Positions 34,333 through 43,441 of a stretch of 64,000 bases of DNA are shown here, one piece after another. The position numbers and the translations under genes are program-made. The stretch is from Nonomuraea polychroma (lineage in GTDB: Bacteria; Actinomycetota; Actinomycetes; Streptosporangiales; Streptosporangiaceae): the NCBI RefSeq assembly GCF_004011505.1, contig NZ_SAUN01000001.1:4340001-4404000 (forward strand), given 5' to 3'. Position 1 is the first letter of the stretch. Every line of letters starts with the position of its first letter. Below the pieces are notes generated by a model, which saw only the letters and a list, made by a program, of their open reading frames with translations, was not told where the DNA came from and ran no database searches.

Positions 34333-35585
34333 CCACAGACCAGGACGTCGCGTTGAAGGTCGGCATCCATTCCGAGATCGGCCGGCTGCGCGAGGTCATC
34401 GTGCACCGGCCCGGATCTGAACTGGACCGGCTGACCCCGGACAACGCCGCCCAACTGCTGTTCGACGACGTGCTCTGGGCGGACCGCGCCCGCCGCGAAC
34501 ACGACGAGTTCGTCGAGGTGCTGAGAGGCCACGGCGTACGGGTGCATCTGTTCGCGGATCTGCTGGCCCAGGCGCTCGCGACGGACGCCGGCCGGCGCTT
34601 CGCCGTGGATCGCGTGTGCACTGATCAGCAGTTCGGACCGGCTCTGGCCCGGGAGCTGCGGGCGCTGTTCACGGATACCGACCCGGTCTTGCTGGCCGGC
34701 TACCTGATCGGCGGGATCCTCAAGTCGGACATCGACCTGCCCGGCGGGGCAAGCGTGGCATGGCAGAGCCTCGGTGCCGACGAATTCGTGCTCACCCCGC
34801 TGCCCAACACGCTGTTCCAACGCGACAACGCGGCGTGGATCGGACGGGGCGTCGCGGTCAACCCGATGGCCAAGCCGGCCCGGAGCCGCGAGTCGATCAA
34901 CACCCGCACCGTCTACCGGCACCATCCGCTGTTCGCCGACGCCGACTTCGTGACCGTCTACGGCGACGACGACCTCCACCACGCCCCGGCCACGCTGGAG
35001 GGCGGCGACATCCACGTCATCGCCGACGGCGTCGTCATGGTCGGGATGGGCGAGCGCACCACGCCGATGGGCATGGAGATGCTTGCCCAGCGGCTCTTCT
35101 CGGGTGGCCATGCCCGCCGCGTGCTGGCCGTCGAGCTGCCCAAGAGCCGCTCGACGATGCACCTGGACACCGTGCTCACGATGGTCGACGTGGCCACCTT
35201 CGTGGCTTACCCGTACTTCGACCAGGCCGCGGCCCGGGTCTGGCTGCTCGCCCCCGATGGGAACGTCCAGCACCGGACAGGGCTGACCGCCGGCCTGCGC
35301 GAGGCGATCGAGGACGACGACGTCCGCGTCCTCACCGCGGGGGGAGACCGGCGCGAGGCCGAGCGGGAGCAGTGGAACGACGCCGACAACTTCCTGGCGA
35401 TCTCTCCCGGAGTGGTGCTCGGGTACGAGCGCAATACCGCGACCAACGCCATGCTGCGCGACCACGGCCTCGAGGTCATTCCTCTGGCCGGTAGCGAACT
35501 CGGCCGGGGACGCGGCGGCGCACGGTGCATGACCTGTCCCGTCCTGCGTGACCCCGTGCCCTTCTCCTCGAAGGAGTCGTCATGA
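34329..35585 (+). CDS. arcA: arginine deiminase
   Basis: A 418-residue arginine deiminase, converting arginine to citrulline and ammonia. Motifs: LPNTLFQRDN (substrate-binding Asp), ATLEGGDIHV (Glu/Asp), STMHLDTVLTM (catalytic His) and GRGRGGARCMTCP with the nucleophile Cys at about residue 400. Length matches the family. It overlaps both neighbours by four bases, so it is firmly part of the arc operon. Confidence 0.95.
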   Translation: MTTDQDVALKVGIHSEIGRLREVIVHRPGSELDRLTPDNAAQLLFDDVLWADRARREHDEFVEVLRGHGVRVHLFADLLAQALATDAGRRFAVDRVCTDQQFGPALARELRALFTDTDPVLLAGYLIGGILKSDIDLPGGASVAWQSLGADEFVLTPLPNTLFQRDNAAWIGRGVAVNPMAKPARSRESINTRTVYRHHPLFADADFVTVYGDDDLHHAPATLEGGDIHVIADGVVMVGMGERTTPMGMEMLAQRLFSGGHARRVLAVELPKSRSTMHLDTVLTMVDVATFVAYPYFDQAAARVWLLAPDGNVQHRTGLTAGLREAIEDDDVRVLTAGGDRREAEREQWNDADNFLAISPGVVLGYERNTATNAMLRDHGLEVIPLAGSELGRGRGGARCMTCPVLRDPVPFSSKESS

Positions 35586-36583
35586 CCCGCTCAGCCGCAT
35601 CCCGCTCGTTGCTCACCGTGACCGACCTCGGCCGGGAGGGTTTCCTCGAGATGCTCGACCGCGCGGCGGCACTCAAGGAAGCCAAGCGGTCCGGACGCGA
35701 ACGACCCGCACTGGCCGGCCGCAACATCGCCCTCGTGTTCCAGAAGGACTCCACCCGCACCCGATGTGCGTTCGAGGTGGCCGCCTATGACCAGGGCGCC
35801 CACGTCACGTACCTGGGACCGTCGGGGTCGCACCTGGGCCGGGAGGAAAGTGTCGCGGACACCGCGAGGGTGCTGGGTTCGCTGTTCGACGGGATCGAGT
35901 TCCGCGGATTCGGCCAGGAGACCGTCGAGGAGCTGGCCCGGCACGCGGGTGTGCCGGTCTGGAACGGGCTCACCGACGAGTGGCACCCGACCCAGATGCT
36001 CGCCGACGTCCTGACCATGCGCGAACACCAGCCCGGCGAGATCGAGGCGATCAGCTACTGCTTCGTCGGCGACGGGCGCGGCAACGTAGCCCGGTCGCTG
36101 CTCGCCACCGGAGCCATGCTCGGCATGGATGTACGGATCGCCGCACCCGAGGAGCTGAGTCCTCCGGAACCGCTGGTGAAGGGGGCCGAGCGCATGGCGC
36201 AGGCCAGCGGCGCCCGGGTGCTGGTCACCGACGACCTCGCGACGGCGCTCGACGGCGCCGCCTTCATCTACACCGACGTGTGGGTCAGCATGGGCGAGGC
36301 CGACGCCGAGTGGGACCGGCGCGTTCCGCTGCTCACCCCCTACCGGGTCACGGCCGAGGTGATGGCCGCCACGGGCCGTCCCGACACGCGGTTCCTCCAT
36401 TGCCTCCCAACCGTGCACGACACCAGCACCGAGCTCGGCCGGCGGATCCACCAGCGCTACGGCCTCGCCGGAGCCGAGGTCACCGATGAGGTGTTCACCT
36501 CCGCCGCCTCCGTGGTCTTCCAGCAGGCGGAGAACCGGCTGCACACCATCAAGGCCGTGCTCGTCGCGGCGCTGGGAGCGTGA
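35582..36583 (+). CDS. arcB: ornithine carbamoyltransferase, catabolic
   Basis: A 333-residue OTC. The carbamoyl-phosphate site STRTR is at residues 57-61, HPTQMLADVLTM follows, then FVGDGRGNVARS, and the ornithine-site HCLP is near residue 273. In this operon it runs in the catabolic direction, phosphorolysing citrulline to ornithine and carbamoyl phosphate. Its ATG overlaps the arcA stop; a TGA ends it one base before the arcC ATG. Confidence 0.95.
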   Translation: MTRSAASRSLLTVTDLGREGFLEMLDRAAALKEAKRSGRERPALAGRNIALVFQKDSTRTRCAFEVAAYDQGAHVTYLGPSGSHLGREESVADTARVLGSLFDGIEFRGFGQETVEELARHAGVPVWNGLTDEWHPTQMLADVLTMREHQPGEIEAISYCFVGDGRGNVARSLLATGAMLGMDVRIAAPEELSPPEPLVKGAERMAQASGARVLVTDDLATALDGAAFIYTDVWVSMGEADAEWDRRVPLLTPYRVTAEVMAATGRPDTRFLHCLPTVHDTSTELGRRIHQRYGLAGAEVTDEVFTSAASVVFQQAENRLHTIKAVLVAALGA

Positions 36584-36584
36584 C

Positions 36585-37526
36585 ATGCTGCTTGTCGTCG
36601 CGTTGGGCGGGAACGCCCTCCTTGAGCGAGGCGAACGCCTGGACGCGGAGGTGCAGCGGCAGCACGTGCGCTCCGCCGCCCGTGCACTGGCCCCGCTCGC
36701 CGCCGAGCACACGCTGGTGCTCTGTCACGGCAACGGGCCGCAGATCGGGATGCTGGCCGTCGAGAGCGAGAACGACCCTGCTCTGGCGCACCCGTTCCCG
36801 CTCGACACGCTCGGTGCCCAGACCCAGGGCATGATCGGATACTGGCTGACGCAGGAGCTGGGCAACGCGGGCATGGCCCGGCCGGTCGTCACGATCGTCA
36901 CGCAGACCGAGGTCGACGCGGACGATCCGGCGTTCCGCACCCCTACCAAGTTCGTCGGTCAGGTCTACCCGGAGCCGGTAGCCCAAAGGTTCGCGCTGGA
37001 GCATGGGTGGACCATCGCCCGGGACGGCCGGGCCTGGCGCCGGGTCGTCGCGTCCCCGGCACCTCGTCGCGTCATCGAACTTCCCACGATCCGGCAACTG
37101 GTGGCCGGCGGCACGACCGTGATCTGCGGCGGCGGGGGCGGGGTGCCCGTCCTCGCCCGTGACGGCGGGCGATTCGAGGGCGCGCAGGCCGTCGTCGACA
37201 AGGACCTCACGGCGGCGCTGCTGGCCATCGAACTGGGAGCCGACCGCCTCGTGGTGCTCACCGACGTCGACGCCGTCCGGCGTGACTTCGGCACCCCTCA
37301 AGAGCAACCGCTGTCCACAGTGAACGTCGACGAGCTCCGCGCCATGCGGTTTCCCGCCGGATCGATGGCGCCGAAGGTCGACGCCTGTATCCAGTTCGTC
37401 ACCGCGACCGGACGACCGGCCGCGATCGGGGCGCTGCGGGACGCGTCCGCGGTGCTCGCCGCCATGGCGGGAACCACCATCACGGCGTCGGCCGGCTCAG
37501 CGGGTGCGTCGAGGAGGACAGCATGA
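36585..37526 (+). CDS. arcC: carbamate kinase
   Basis: A 313-residue carbamate kinase, making ATP from carbamoyl phosphate and ADP: the energy-yielding last step of the deiminase pathway. N-terminal VVALGGNALLERGE, LCHGNGPQIGML, and the later GGTTVICGGGGGVPV and VVDKDLTAALLA are signature segments. It begins one base after the arcB stop and ends the operon. No terminator was recognised before promoter site F. Confidence 0.93.
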   Translation: MLLVVALGGNALLERGERLDAEVQRQHVRSAARALAPLAAEHTLVLCHGNGPQIGMLAVESENDPALAHPFPLDTLGAQTQGMIGYWLTQELGNAGMARPVVTIVTQTEVDADDPAFRTPTKFVGQVYPEPVAQRFALEHGWTIARDGRAWRRVVASPAPRRVIELPTIRQLVAGGTTVICGGGGGVPVLARDGGRFEGAQAVVDKDLTAALLAIELGADRLVVLTDVDAVRRDFGTPQEQPLSTVNVDELRAMRFPAGSMAPKVDACIQFVTATGRPAAIGALRDASAVLAAMAGTTITASAGSAGASRRTA

Positions 37527-37622
37527 TCATGGCGCGATGACCTTTGGGCTCCGAGCGTGGTACGCGGCGCAGGGTGGCCGCAACCGTACACGCGTGCCAC
37601 ACCGCCGGCGTGCAAGCGTTCT

Positions 37623-37649
37623 TGTCACAGTTTGCCGGGCTGTCCGGTC
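37623..37649 (+). promoter_or_regulatory. SigJ/ECF41-type promoter, site F
   Basis: TGTCACA, 14 bases, CCGGTC then CAGACAGGAGG. It ends 39 bases before the NDH-2 start. Confidence 0.6.
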
Positions 37650-37688
37650 CAGACAGGAGGTAACCACCGGCAGGGAAAGGATCGGATC

Positions 37689-38909
37689 ATGGTGCAGAGA
37701 GCGCGGGTCGTGGTCGTGGGCGCGGGGTTCGCGGGGCTGGCCGCCACGAAGGAGCTGGCTCGGACCGGGGCCCTGGTGACGCTCGTCGACCGCAACCCGT
37801 ACGCGACCTTCCAGCCCCTGCTCTACCAGGTCGCCACGGCCGGGATGGGAGCGTCGGACGTGTCGTATCCGATCCGCGCCTTCGCCGCCAGGTGGCCCAA
37901 CGTGCGCACGCGCCGGGCCGGCCTGAGCAAGGTGTCGGCCGGAGAGCGGCGGGTGGAGTTCGAGGACGGGAGCGGGCTGGACTACGACTATCTCGTGCTG
38001 GCCACGGGCGTGACCACCAACTGGCTCGGCGTCGACGGGGCGCGGGAGAACGCGCTGCCGATCTACTCACTCGGGGACGCGGCGGCGGTGCGCGACCGGC
38101 TGGGGCAGCGGTTGGAGGACACCGCGCTCGGCCGCCGCCAGAGCACGCACGTCGTGGTGGTGGGCGGGGGCGCGACCGGGGTGGAGATGGCGGGCACGCT
38201 GGCCGAGCTGCGCCGCCGCACGCTGCCGCTGACACATCCGGAGATCACGCCGGGCCAGACCAGCGTGACGCTGGTGGAGCGGTTCGACCACGTGCTGGCG
38301 CCGTACAAGCCGCGGTTACGGAACGCGGCGGCGAAGGCGCTGCGCAAGAGAGGGGTGGAGCTTCGGCTGGGGTCCACGGTGGCGGCGGTGGAGCCGGACG
38401 CGGTGGTGCTGGCGGACGGGACACGGCTACCGAGCGACCTGACCGTCTGGGCGCTCGGCGTGACCGCGCCCACGCAGGTCGCCGACTGGGGCCTGCCGCA
38501 GGGCATGGGCGGCCGGATCACGCTCACCGCAGCGCTGAACGTGCCGGAGCACCCGGAGATCTTCGTGGCCGGCGACCTGTCCGGGCCGCCCGCGCCGCTG
38601 CCGCAGCTCGCCCAGCCGGCGATCCAGATGGGGGAGCATGTGGGCAGGCAGATCGCCGCGGCCATGCGGGGCAGGCCGCTGCGGCCGTTCTCGTACCAGG
38701 ACCCGGGGATCATGGCCACCGTGGGCAAGGCCCAGGCCGTGCTGCAACTACCCAACGGGCTGACCGTCCACGGGCTCCCTGCCTGGCTGGTGTGGATCTT
38801 CATCCACGTGGCCTACCTGCTGGGCGGCCGCAACCGGGCCAGCGTGCTGCTCAACTTCTTCTGGCGCTACGCCGGGCCGCGCCGCAGCGCCACCAGCGTC
38901 TCCCAGTAG
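37689..38909 (+). CDS. ndh: type II NADH dehydrogenase (NDH-2)
   Basis: A 406-residue FAD-dependent NADH:menaquinone oxidoreductase, membrane-associated and non-proton-pumping. FAD site VVVVGAGFAGLAATKEL at residues 7-23, second Rossmann motif VVVVGGGATGVEMAGTLAEL near 155, FAD-closing FVAGDLSG near 298 and a C-terminal amphipathic/hydrophobic segment WLVWIFIHVAYLLGGRN for membrane binding. Under promoter site F, it would recycle NADH when the pumping complex is limited. The region after its stop is decayed. Confidence 0.9.
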   Translation: MVQRARVVVVGAGFAGLAATKELARTGALVTLVDRNPYATFQPLLYQVATAGMGASDVSYPIRAFAARWPNVRTRRAGLSKVSAGERRVEFEDGSGLDYDYLVLATGVTTNWLGVDGARENALPIYSLGDAAAVRDRLGQRLEDTALGRRQSTHVVVVGGGATGVEMAGTLAELRRRTLPLTHPEITPGQTSVTLVERFDHVLAPYKPRLRNAAAKALRKRGVELRLGSTVAAVEPDAVVLADGTRLPSDLTVWALGVTAPTQVADWGLPQGMGGRITLTAALNVPEHPEIFVAGDLSGPPAPLPQLAQPAIQMGEHVGRQIAAAMRGRPLRPFSYQDPGIMATVGKAQAVLQLPNGLTVHGLPAWLVWIFIHVAYLLGGRNRASVLLNFFWRYAGPRRSATSVSQ

Positions 38910-39627
38910 CTCAGAGGAGCCGCCAAGGGATGTTCAGGGCCGGGCGCAGGCGTACGGAGCGGGCCCGCAGCGCAGCAACAGGACGCCCTGCTCCTCCCCC
39001 GAGCTTGGTCGCCAGGGCGTCCCTGGCGGGCTGGTCGACCGGTCGAACGCGCACATCAGGCCCTTGCCGCGGGGAGTCGAAGACGTAGGCCTCGACGTCC
39101 CCGATCGCCTCCGAGGCGACATAGAACGTCCGGCCCCTCCTTCGATCGCGTCACCACGGCTGCGATCTTGCCTGGGTAGTACCGGGCGGCTTCCAGCCGC
39201 CGCTATGGAACCTCGAACGTCAGTAGCGACCCACCCTCGCTCCGGCGCAGCCCCGAGGACACGAATAGCCGCACGAAGGCCACGTTCCGGACCTCCATGC
39301 GGCCCACCCAGCCCGGTTCGGGACCCCTTCCTTCGTGTGGCCGCGCAACCGCGGAGACGTTCGGCCCAGCGCTTCTGAACCGGGTGTCGGGTGCCCCCGG
39401 CGCGCAGCTCGCCGCCGCGACCCCCAATCGTGGCACCGACGTTCGTCCCCAGCTCAGGACACCTCCGTCGCGGGGGTACCCTAGGCCGCCGCGCTGAGAC
39501 CCTAGGCGGCCACAACGGTGGACCAGGGTGCCGACCACGGTGTCCCAAGGGCGCGACACCGGGGTCCCGAAAGCGACCGTTATCGCAGTGGCATCGCCGG
39601 ATGCTGTGGGCGAACGGAGCTGAGACC
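38910..39627. other. decayed stretch between ndh and the ECF sigma gene
   Basis: This 718-base stretch holds no intact gene. The minus strand contains integrase fragments (annotated separately). A CCTAGGC direct repeat is at about 39479-39512. A weak promoter resemblance (TGTCCCA at 39541) was not accepted. Confidence 0.5.
39060..39325 (-). pseudogene. tyrosine recombinase/integrase remnant with stop and frameshift
   Basis: The minus strand reads EVRNVAFVRLFVSSGLRRSE, then GGSLLTFEVP and an in-frame TAG at 39203, then RRLEAARYYPGKIAAVVTRS in the same frame. The following GRTFYVASEAIGDVEAYV is one frame over. Together these match a continuous middle segment of a family of actinobacterial tyrosine recombinases, around the first catalytic Arg (SSGLRR). 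The N-terminus and the catalytic C-terminal HxxR/Y are not found. It is dead. Confidence 0.6.
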
Positions 39628-40647
39628 GTGACCATGACCCTGTGGGAGTCGCACAGAGACGACGCAGCGCAGACCAGTCCGACGGTCTCCGCAGTCGATG
39701 ACCGGTTGATCAGCGAGTTGGACAGGGCCGCTTCGGTGTTCGTCACCGCACGGCCCCGGCTCTTCGCGATCGCGCTCCGCGTCCTCGAGGACGTGGGCGA
39801 GGCCGAGGACGTGGTGCAGGAGGCGTGGCTGCGCTGGGAACGTACCGACCGCTCGGTCGTCATCAGTCCGCCCGCGTTTCTTGCGCTGACCACCACCAGG
39901 CTCGCCATCAATGTCGCCCAGTCCGCCCGCAGGCGTCGCGAGACGTCCTCGGGCCCTTGGCTTCCCGACATGGCGGACCGCAGTGTCAGCCCTGAGACAG
40001 CGGCTGAACGACATGTGGCGGTCGATGTGGCGATCCGGTTGATGTTGGAGAAACTGACGCCCGCCGAACGGGCGGCATACCTCCTCCGCAAGGCATTCGA
40101 CTACCCCTACCGGCGGATCTCCGAAATTCTCGACCTGGGTGCAGACCACACGCGGCAACTCGTGCGGCGCGCCCACGAACACCTCGCCGCCGAGCGACGT
40201 CGGCCGGTGAACACCACCGCACACCGGCGCCTCGTGCGGACGTTCCTCGCTGCGGCGCAGACCGGCGACCTCGCCGCATTGGAAGAACTGCTCGCTGCTG
40301 ACGTGTCGGCCAGGTCCGACGACGGCGACTCGAGGGTGAAGCCTCCCTCGAGTTGCCATCTTCGGGCCGCCGACCGGTCACCTCGTCGACGGATTTCCAC
40401 GGAGCCGATGAGAGCTGAGCGAGCCGGAGCCACGACACCAGGCGTCAGCGCTGGGCTTCGGCCCGCTCTCGGATCCCGCGCAGCATCCGCCGCTTCATCG
40501 GGTAGTCGTCTACTCCCCCTTGACGGAGCAGATCGCCGATCCGATCACGGACGTGACCGCGTCCGGGTGCGAGACGAGGGTCAGATGGGACCCTCCCGCG
40601 AACTTGGTGACCTCGGAGTGGGCGCGCTGCGCCATGGAGAGCTGTGA
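39628..40647 (+). CDS. ECF41/SigJ-like RNA polymerase sigma factor, C-terminal domain lost or degraded
   Basis: Residues 1 to about 225 are a normal ECF sigma factor: region 2 with RPRLFAIALRVLEDVGEAED and VVQEAWLRW, region 4 with LTPAERAAYLLRKAFDYPYR and a helix-turn-helix. This is followed by the first helix of a SnoaL-like domain (LVRTFLAAAQTGDLAALEEL). ECF41/SigJ sigma factors normally continue for about 100 more residues through a DGGGK motif. Here the counterpart reads SDDGDSRVK and the frame then becomes unrelated, running as an antisense of the next gene. GTG 39628 has GGAG 8 bases upstream; ATG 39634 is the alternative. Either a frameshift or a real truncation. Confidence 0.7.
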   Translation: MTMTLWESHRDDAAQTSPTVSAVDDRLISELDRAASVFVTARPRLFAIALRVLEDVGEAEDVVQEAWLRWERTDRSVVISPPAFLALTTTRLAINVAQSARRRRETSSGPWLPDMADRSVSPETAAERHVAVDVAIRLMLEKLTPAERAAYLLRKAFDYPYRRISEILDLGADHTRQLVRRAHEHLAAERRRPVNTTAHRRLVRTFLAAAQTGDLAALEELLAADVSARSDDGDSRVKPPSSCHLRAADRSPRRRISTEPMRAERAGATTPGVSAGLRPALGSRAASAASSGSRLLPLDGADRRSDHGRDRVRVRDEGQMGPSRELGDLGVGALRHGEL

Positions 40648-41460
40648 CGCCGGCGTGATGATCCGGTCGCCGGTGCTGACGAAGTACCAGGACGGAATCT
40701 TCTTCCACGCCGCGGCCCGTGACGGGGTCTGGAACGCGCTGGTCGAGGCGGCCCGCTGGGAGGCCCAGAGGCGTACGGCGGTGTCCCGCGGCAGGTCCGA
40801 GGCGAACGAGCCGACGAAGACGTCCTTCTTGAGGTAAAGGTCGCTCGCCCCCCGGGGCGCGTTGGCGTAGGACGCCTTGTCGTACAGCGAGTCGGGGTCA
40901 CCGTTGAGGGCGGAGCCGGATCCGCTGAGCTGGGCGGTGGTCTCCCCGATGTCCGGTACCGCCGCGTCGACGTACACCAGGGCCTTGACGTTCGGGGCGG
41001 TCGCGGCGGCGTTCGTGATGACGGAGCCTCCGTAGGAGTGCCCCACCAGGACGACCGGGCCGGAGACGGTCTTCAGGAAGTCCGCGACGGTGGCGGCGTC
41101 CCCGTCCAGGTCGCGCAGCGGGTTGGCGATGGCGCGCGCGGTGTAGCCGGCCCGGCGCAGCGCCTCCATCTCTCCGTTCCAGCTCGAGGTGTCGGCCCAG
41201 GCTCCGTGGACCAGGACGATCGTCGGTTTGACGGAGCCCGGTGACGGACAGGGCAGGGGTCCGCTCGCCTCGGCATCGGCCGGCTGCGTCGTGACCACCG
41301 TGGCGAGCGTGGCCAGGAATGCGATCGTCGTTCCGGTACGTGTACGACGTCGGGCGAGAGGTCCGCGAACATGCGCGCGTACGGCTCGACGGAGGTGTGG
41401 ATCGCCCCGACCCCGACTGTGCCGGCTCCAGTCCCGGGCGCGGTTCGCCGTCGATGCCAT
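40510..41460 (-). CDS. secreted alpha/beta hydrolase
   Basis: A 316-residue hydrolase with an N-terminal export signal (RRRTRTGTTIAFLATLATVV, cleavage near ADAEA). The mature part has VLVHGAWADTSSW, the VGHSYGG nucleophile elbow, Asp in STGDRI and His in GGSHLTL. It is a relative of the cytoplasmic EstC-like enzyme at 25999-26709. The start could be a later GTG near VRAHVRGP. Its 3' end overlaps the degraded tail of the ECF frame on the other strand. Confidence 0.78.
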   Translation of the reverse strand: MASTANRARDWSRHSRGRGDPHLRRAVRAHVRGPLARRRTRTGTTIAFLATLATVVTTQPADAEASGPLPCPSPGSVKPTIVLVHGAWADTSSWNGEMEALRRAGYTARAIANPLRDLDGDAATVADFLKTVSGPVVLVGHSYGGSVITNAAATAPNVKALVYVDAAVPDIGETTAQLSGSGSALNGDPDSLYDKASYANAPRGASDLYLKKDVFVGSFASDLPRDTAVRLWASQRAASTSAFQTPSRAAAWKKIPSWYFVSTGDRIITPASQLSMAQRAHSEVTKFAGGSHLTLVSHPDAVTSVIGSAICSVKGE

Positions 41461-41691
41461 CGCTTGCCCCCCGTCGCGCGCTGACCAGGCCTTCTCCTAC
41501 CTCAGGAGCAGCGCGTCTAACGCAGAGTGGCCGCCCGTTGCAGGTCGGACCCAGCGTCTGGCGAACGGCTTCCGCATCGGCAAAGGACACTCGTGCGCCT
41601 CAGGCAATCGGCCGCGCAGGCGCTAACGAGGAGCATTACCTCGGTTGGCGGGATGAACGTCCCTCAGGTGCCGGAGTCGGCGCAGACTTGT

Positions 41692-41982
41692 CTATCTCCC
41701 TGCTGTGGCGGAAGGTTCCGTGCAGGACTTGGAGCGTAAGCCCGTGCAGCTCCTCTCCCCTGCCATCAGCGACATCACCATGCCGATCATGAAAATCGCA
41801 CAGGTGATAAGCGCCAACATGAACCAGACCTGAAGAAGGGAGGAGGTGGTCGACGATGACGACTCTGGCCTCGGGGCGCGGGTTGCCGAACCGGAGAGCA
41901 CCGCGTCGAGCTCGGGATCGTCACAGGCCAAGCGCTTGGCTATCTCGTCGAGCGCTCGGCGCTCCTCCCGCGAAAGGCCCAT
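41692..41982 (-). CDS. DUF3040 small membrane protein
   Basis: A 96-residue protein. Residues 1-25 (GLSREERRALDEIAKRLACD) match DUF3040, a family of small actinobacterial membrane proteins of unknown role; one membrane segment (VWFMLALITCAIFMIGMVM) follows. The usual family has two segments, so the C-terminus may be altered. ATG 41982 is the start used by the family. Confidence 0.7.
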   Translation of the reverse strand: MGLSREERRALDEIAKRLACDDPELDAVLSGSATRAPRPESSSSTTSSLLQVWFMLALITCAIFMIGMVMSLMAGERSCTGLRSKSCTEPSATAGR

Positions 41983-42320
41983 GGTCTCACGCCTCGTTCG
42001 ATAGCCGTCTGGGATCCGGCATGGCACCGGGACGACGCCAGCAGCGGCTGGCTGCGGACGCCCATCGCCATTGCATTATGCAACAGTTGGACGACGCGCG
42101 TCTCACACGCCTAGGACGGTGAAGAGGTGGGCCTTGTGTCGGCGAATACCGGACGAGGCTCTCCCGCTCGGCCGGTGTGCCCGTCTGGCCACGAGGGGGT
42201 CGCACGTGCGGGTCGGACCAGCCTACCGGCGAGTACGTCTCCCGCTTCGCCGGAATTTGATGGTCGAGCCGCTGTTCACTACCGCCCTGGCGATGATCTG
42301 CCCTAACGGCCGACGGCGCC
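41983..42320. other. gap containing a near-perfect palindrome; no gene recognised
   Basis: No convincing reading frame in 338 bases. TTGCAT, one base, ATGCAA at 42071-42083 is the only notable structure. The gap adjoins the missing 5' part of the next gene, so it is probably the scar of a deletion or insertion. Confidence 0.4.
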
Positions 42321-43223
42321 ATGGTGATCGCCCAGACGAACTTCCCCCACGAACTCGCGCTGCAGAACTCCGGCCCACCGCCGCTCGGATACTACCTCCC
42401 ACGCGGGCAAAGCCGTCGCGCCCACGTCACACCCGACCACCTCGTGGACAACGAGGAGAAGCTGACGGTCGGCGGCGTGGACTTCACGCTCATCCCGATC
42501 CCCGGAGGAGAGAGCGACGACGGGCTGGTCATCCACATCCCGAGCCTGGACGTGGCCTTCACCGGCGACATGAGCATGCCCTATCTCGGCTCACCGACCC
42601 TCGCCGGAGGCTCCGCTCAGGGCCTGTTCGAAGCCATGCAGATGATCATAGACCTACGACCGCGGCAACTCATCCACGGGCACACCGCGCTGACCGACAA
42701 CTACACGATCGAGACCTTCCCCGGGCTGCTGGCGGCCTTACGCGACCTGGAACGGATCGTCGCAGCCGGGATCGCAGACGGGCTGACGCTCGTCGAGATC
42801 CTGCAGCTCAACCACCTGCCAGGCGTTCTCAAGGATCATCCTGTCTCCGTCATGCCCTACCTGGTCACCCGCGACAACTTCATTCAACGTGTGCACCGCC
42901 AGCGGACCGGATACTGGCACCGGGGAGGCGAGGGCATTGAGCGCTTCGCACCTGCGGAGCTGGCGGCTGCGCTGGACCTGCTGGCCGGCGAGAGCCCTGC
43001 GGCCTTCAACACGGCAGGCCTCGCACTAGCGCGGCGCGGCGAGCACGCACTGGCACTGCATGTCGTCGACCTGGGGCTCCTTAGCCATCCCGACGATCCC
43101 GAACTCGTCGGCCTGCGGCAAAGCCTGCTGGATTCGCTGGTCGCGCAGAACCAGATGCTCAACCCATTCAAGTTCATGCACTACGCCGCACTTGCCGACC
43201 TCGAACTGGCGCCGCCCGACTGA
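42321..43223 (+). pseudogene. metallo-beta-lactamase-fold hydrolase (alkylsulfatase-like), 5'-truncated
   Basis: 300 residues remain. The C-terminal half of an MBL domain is clear (GGESDDGLVIHIPSLDVAF, TGDMSMPYLGSP, and GHTALTDN as late metal His), followed by a helical tail as in alkylsulfatase/SDS-hydrolase-like proteins. The N-terminal strands with the HxHxDH metal motif are absent; the sequence starts at MVIAQTN, which is normally in the middle. Without that motif it cannot be an active hydrolase. The ATG is not preceded by a clear ribosome site. Confidence 0.68.
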
Positions 43224-43441
43224 TCCTCAGCGCACCAAGATGCGACCCAAGCCAGACGCGCCCCCGCCGCATCGCCCATCACCATGCTGGTGCGCCCGGC
43301 ACACCGAGCCGGGACGGGCTGCCCGCGGCACACGTCGACATGACCCGAGATGAGAAGGGGCTAATGTCCGTCTCACTGGGCCCTCACCGCTGATCGACAT
43401 CCTTCTCATGGAGCAACTGAGACCCAAGGGGAAGGAACGAC

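Noticed and set aside
39541..39566. TGTCCCA upstream of the ECF gene, possible autoregulation
   Set aside because: The -35 has a mismatch in the conserved core, and GGGGTC appears at a 13-base spacing only; too weak to claim.
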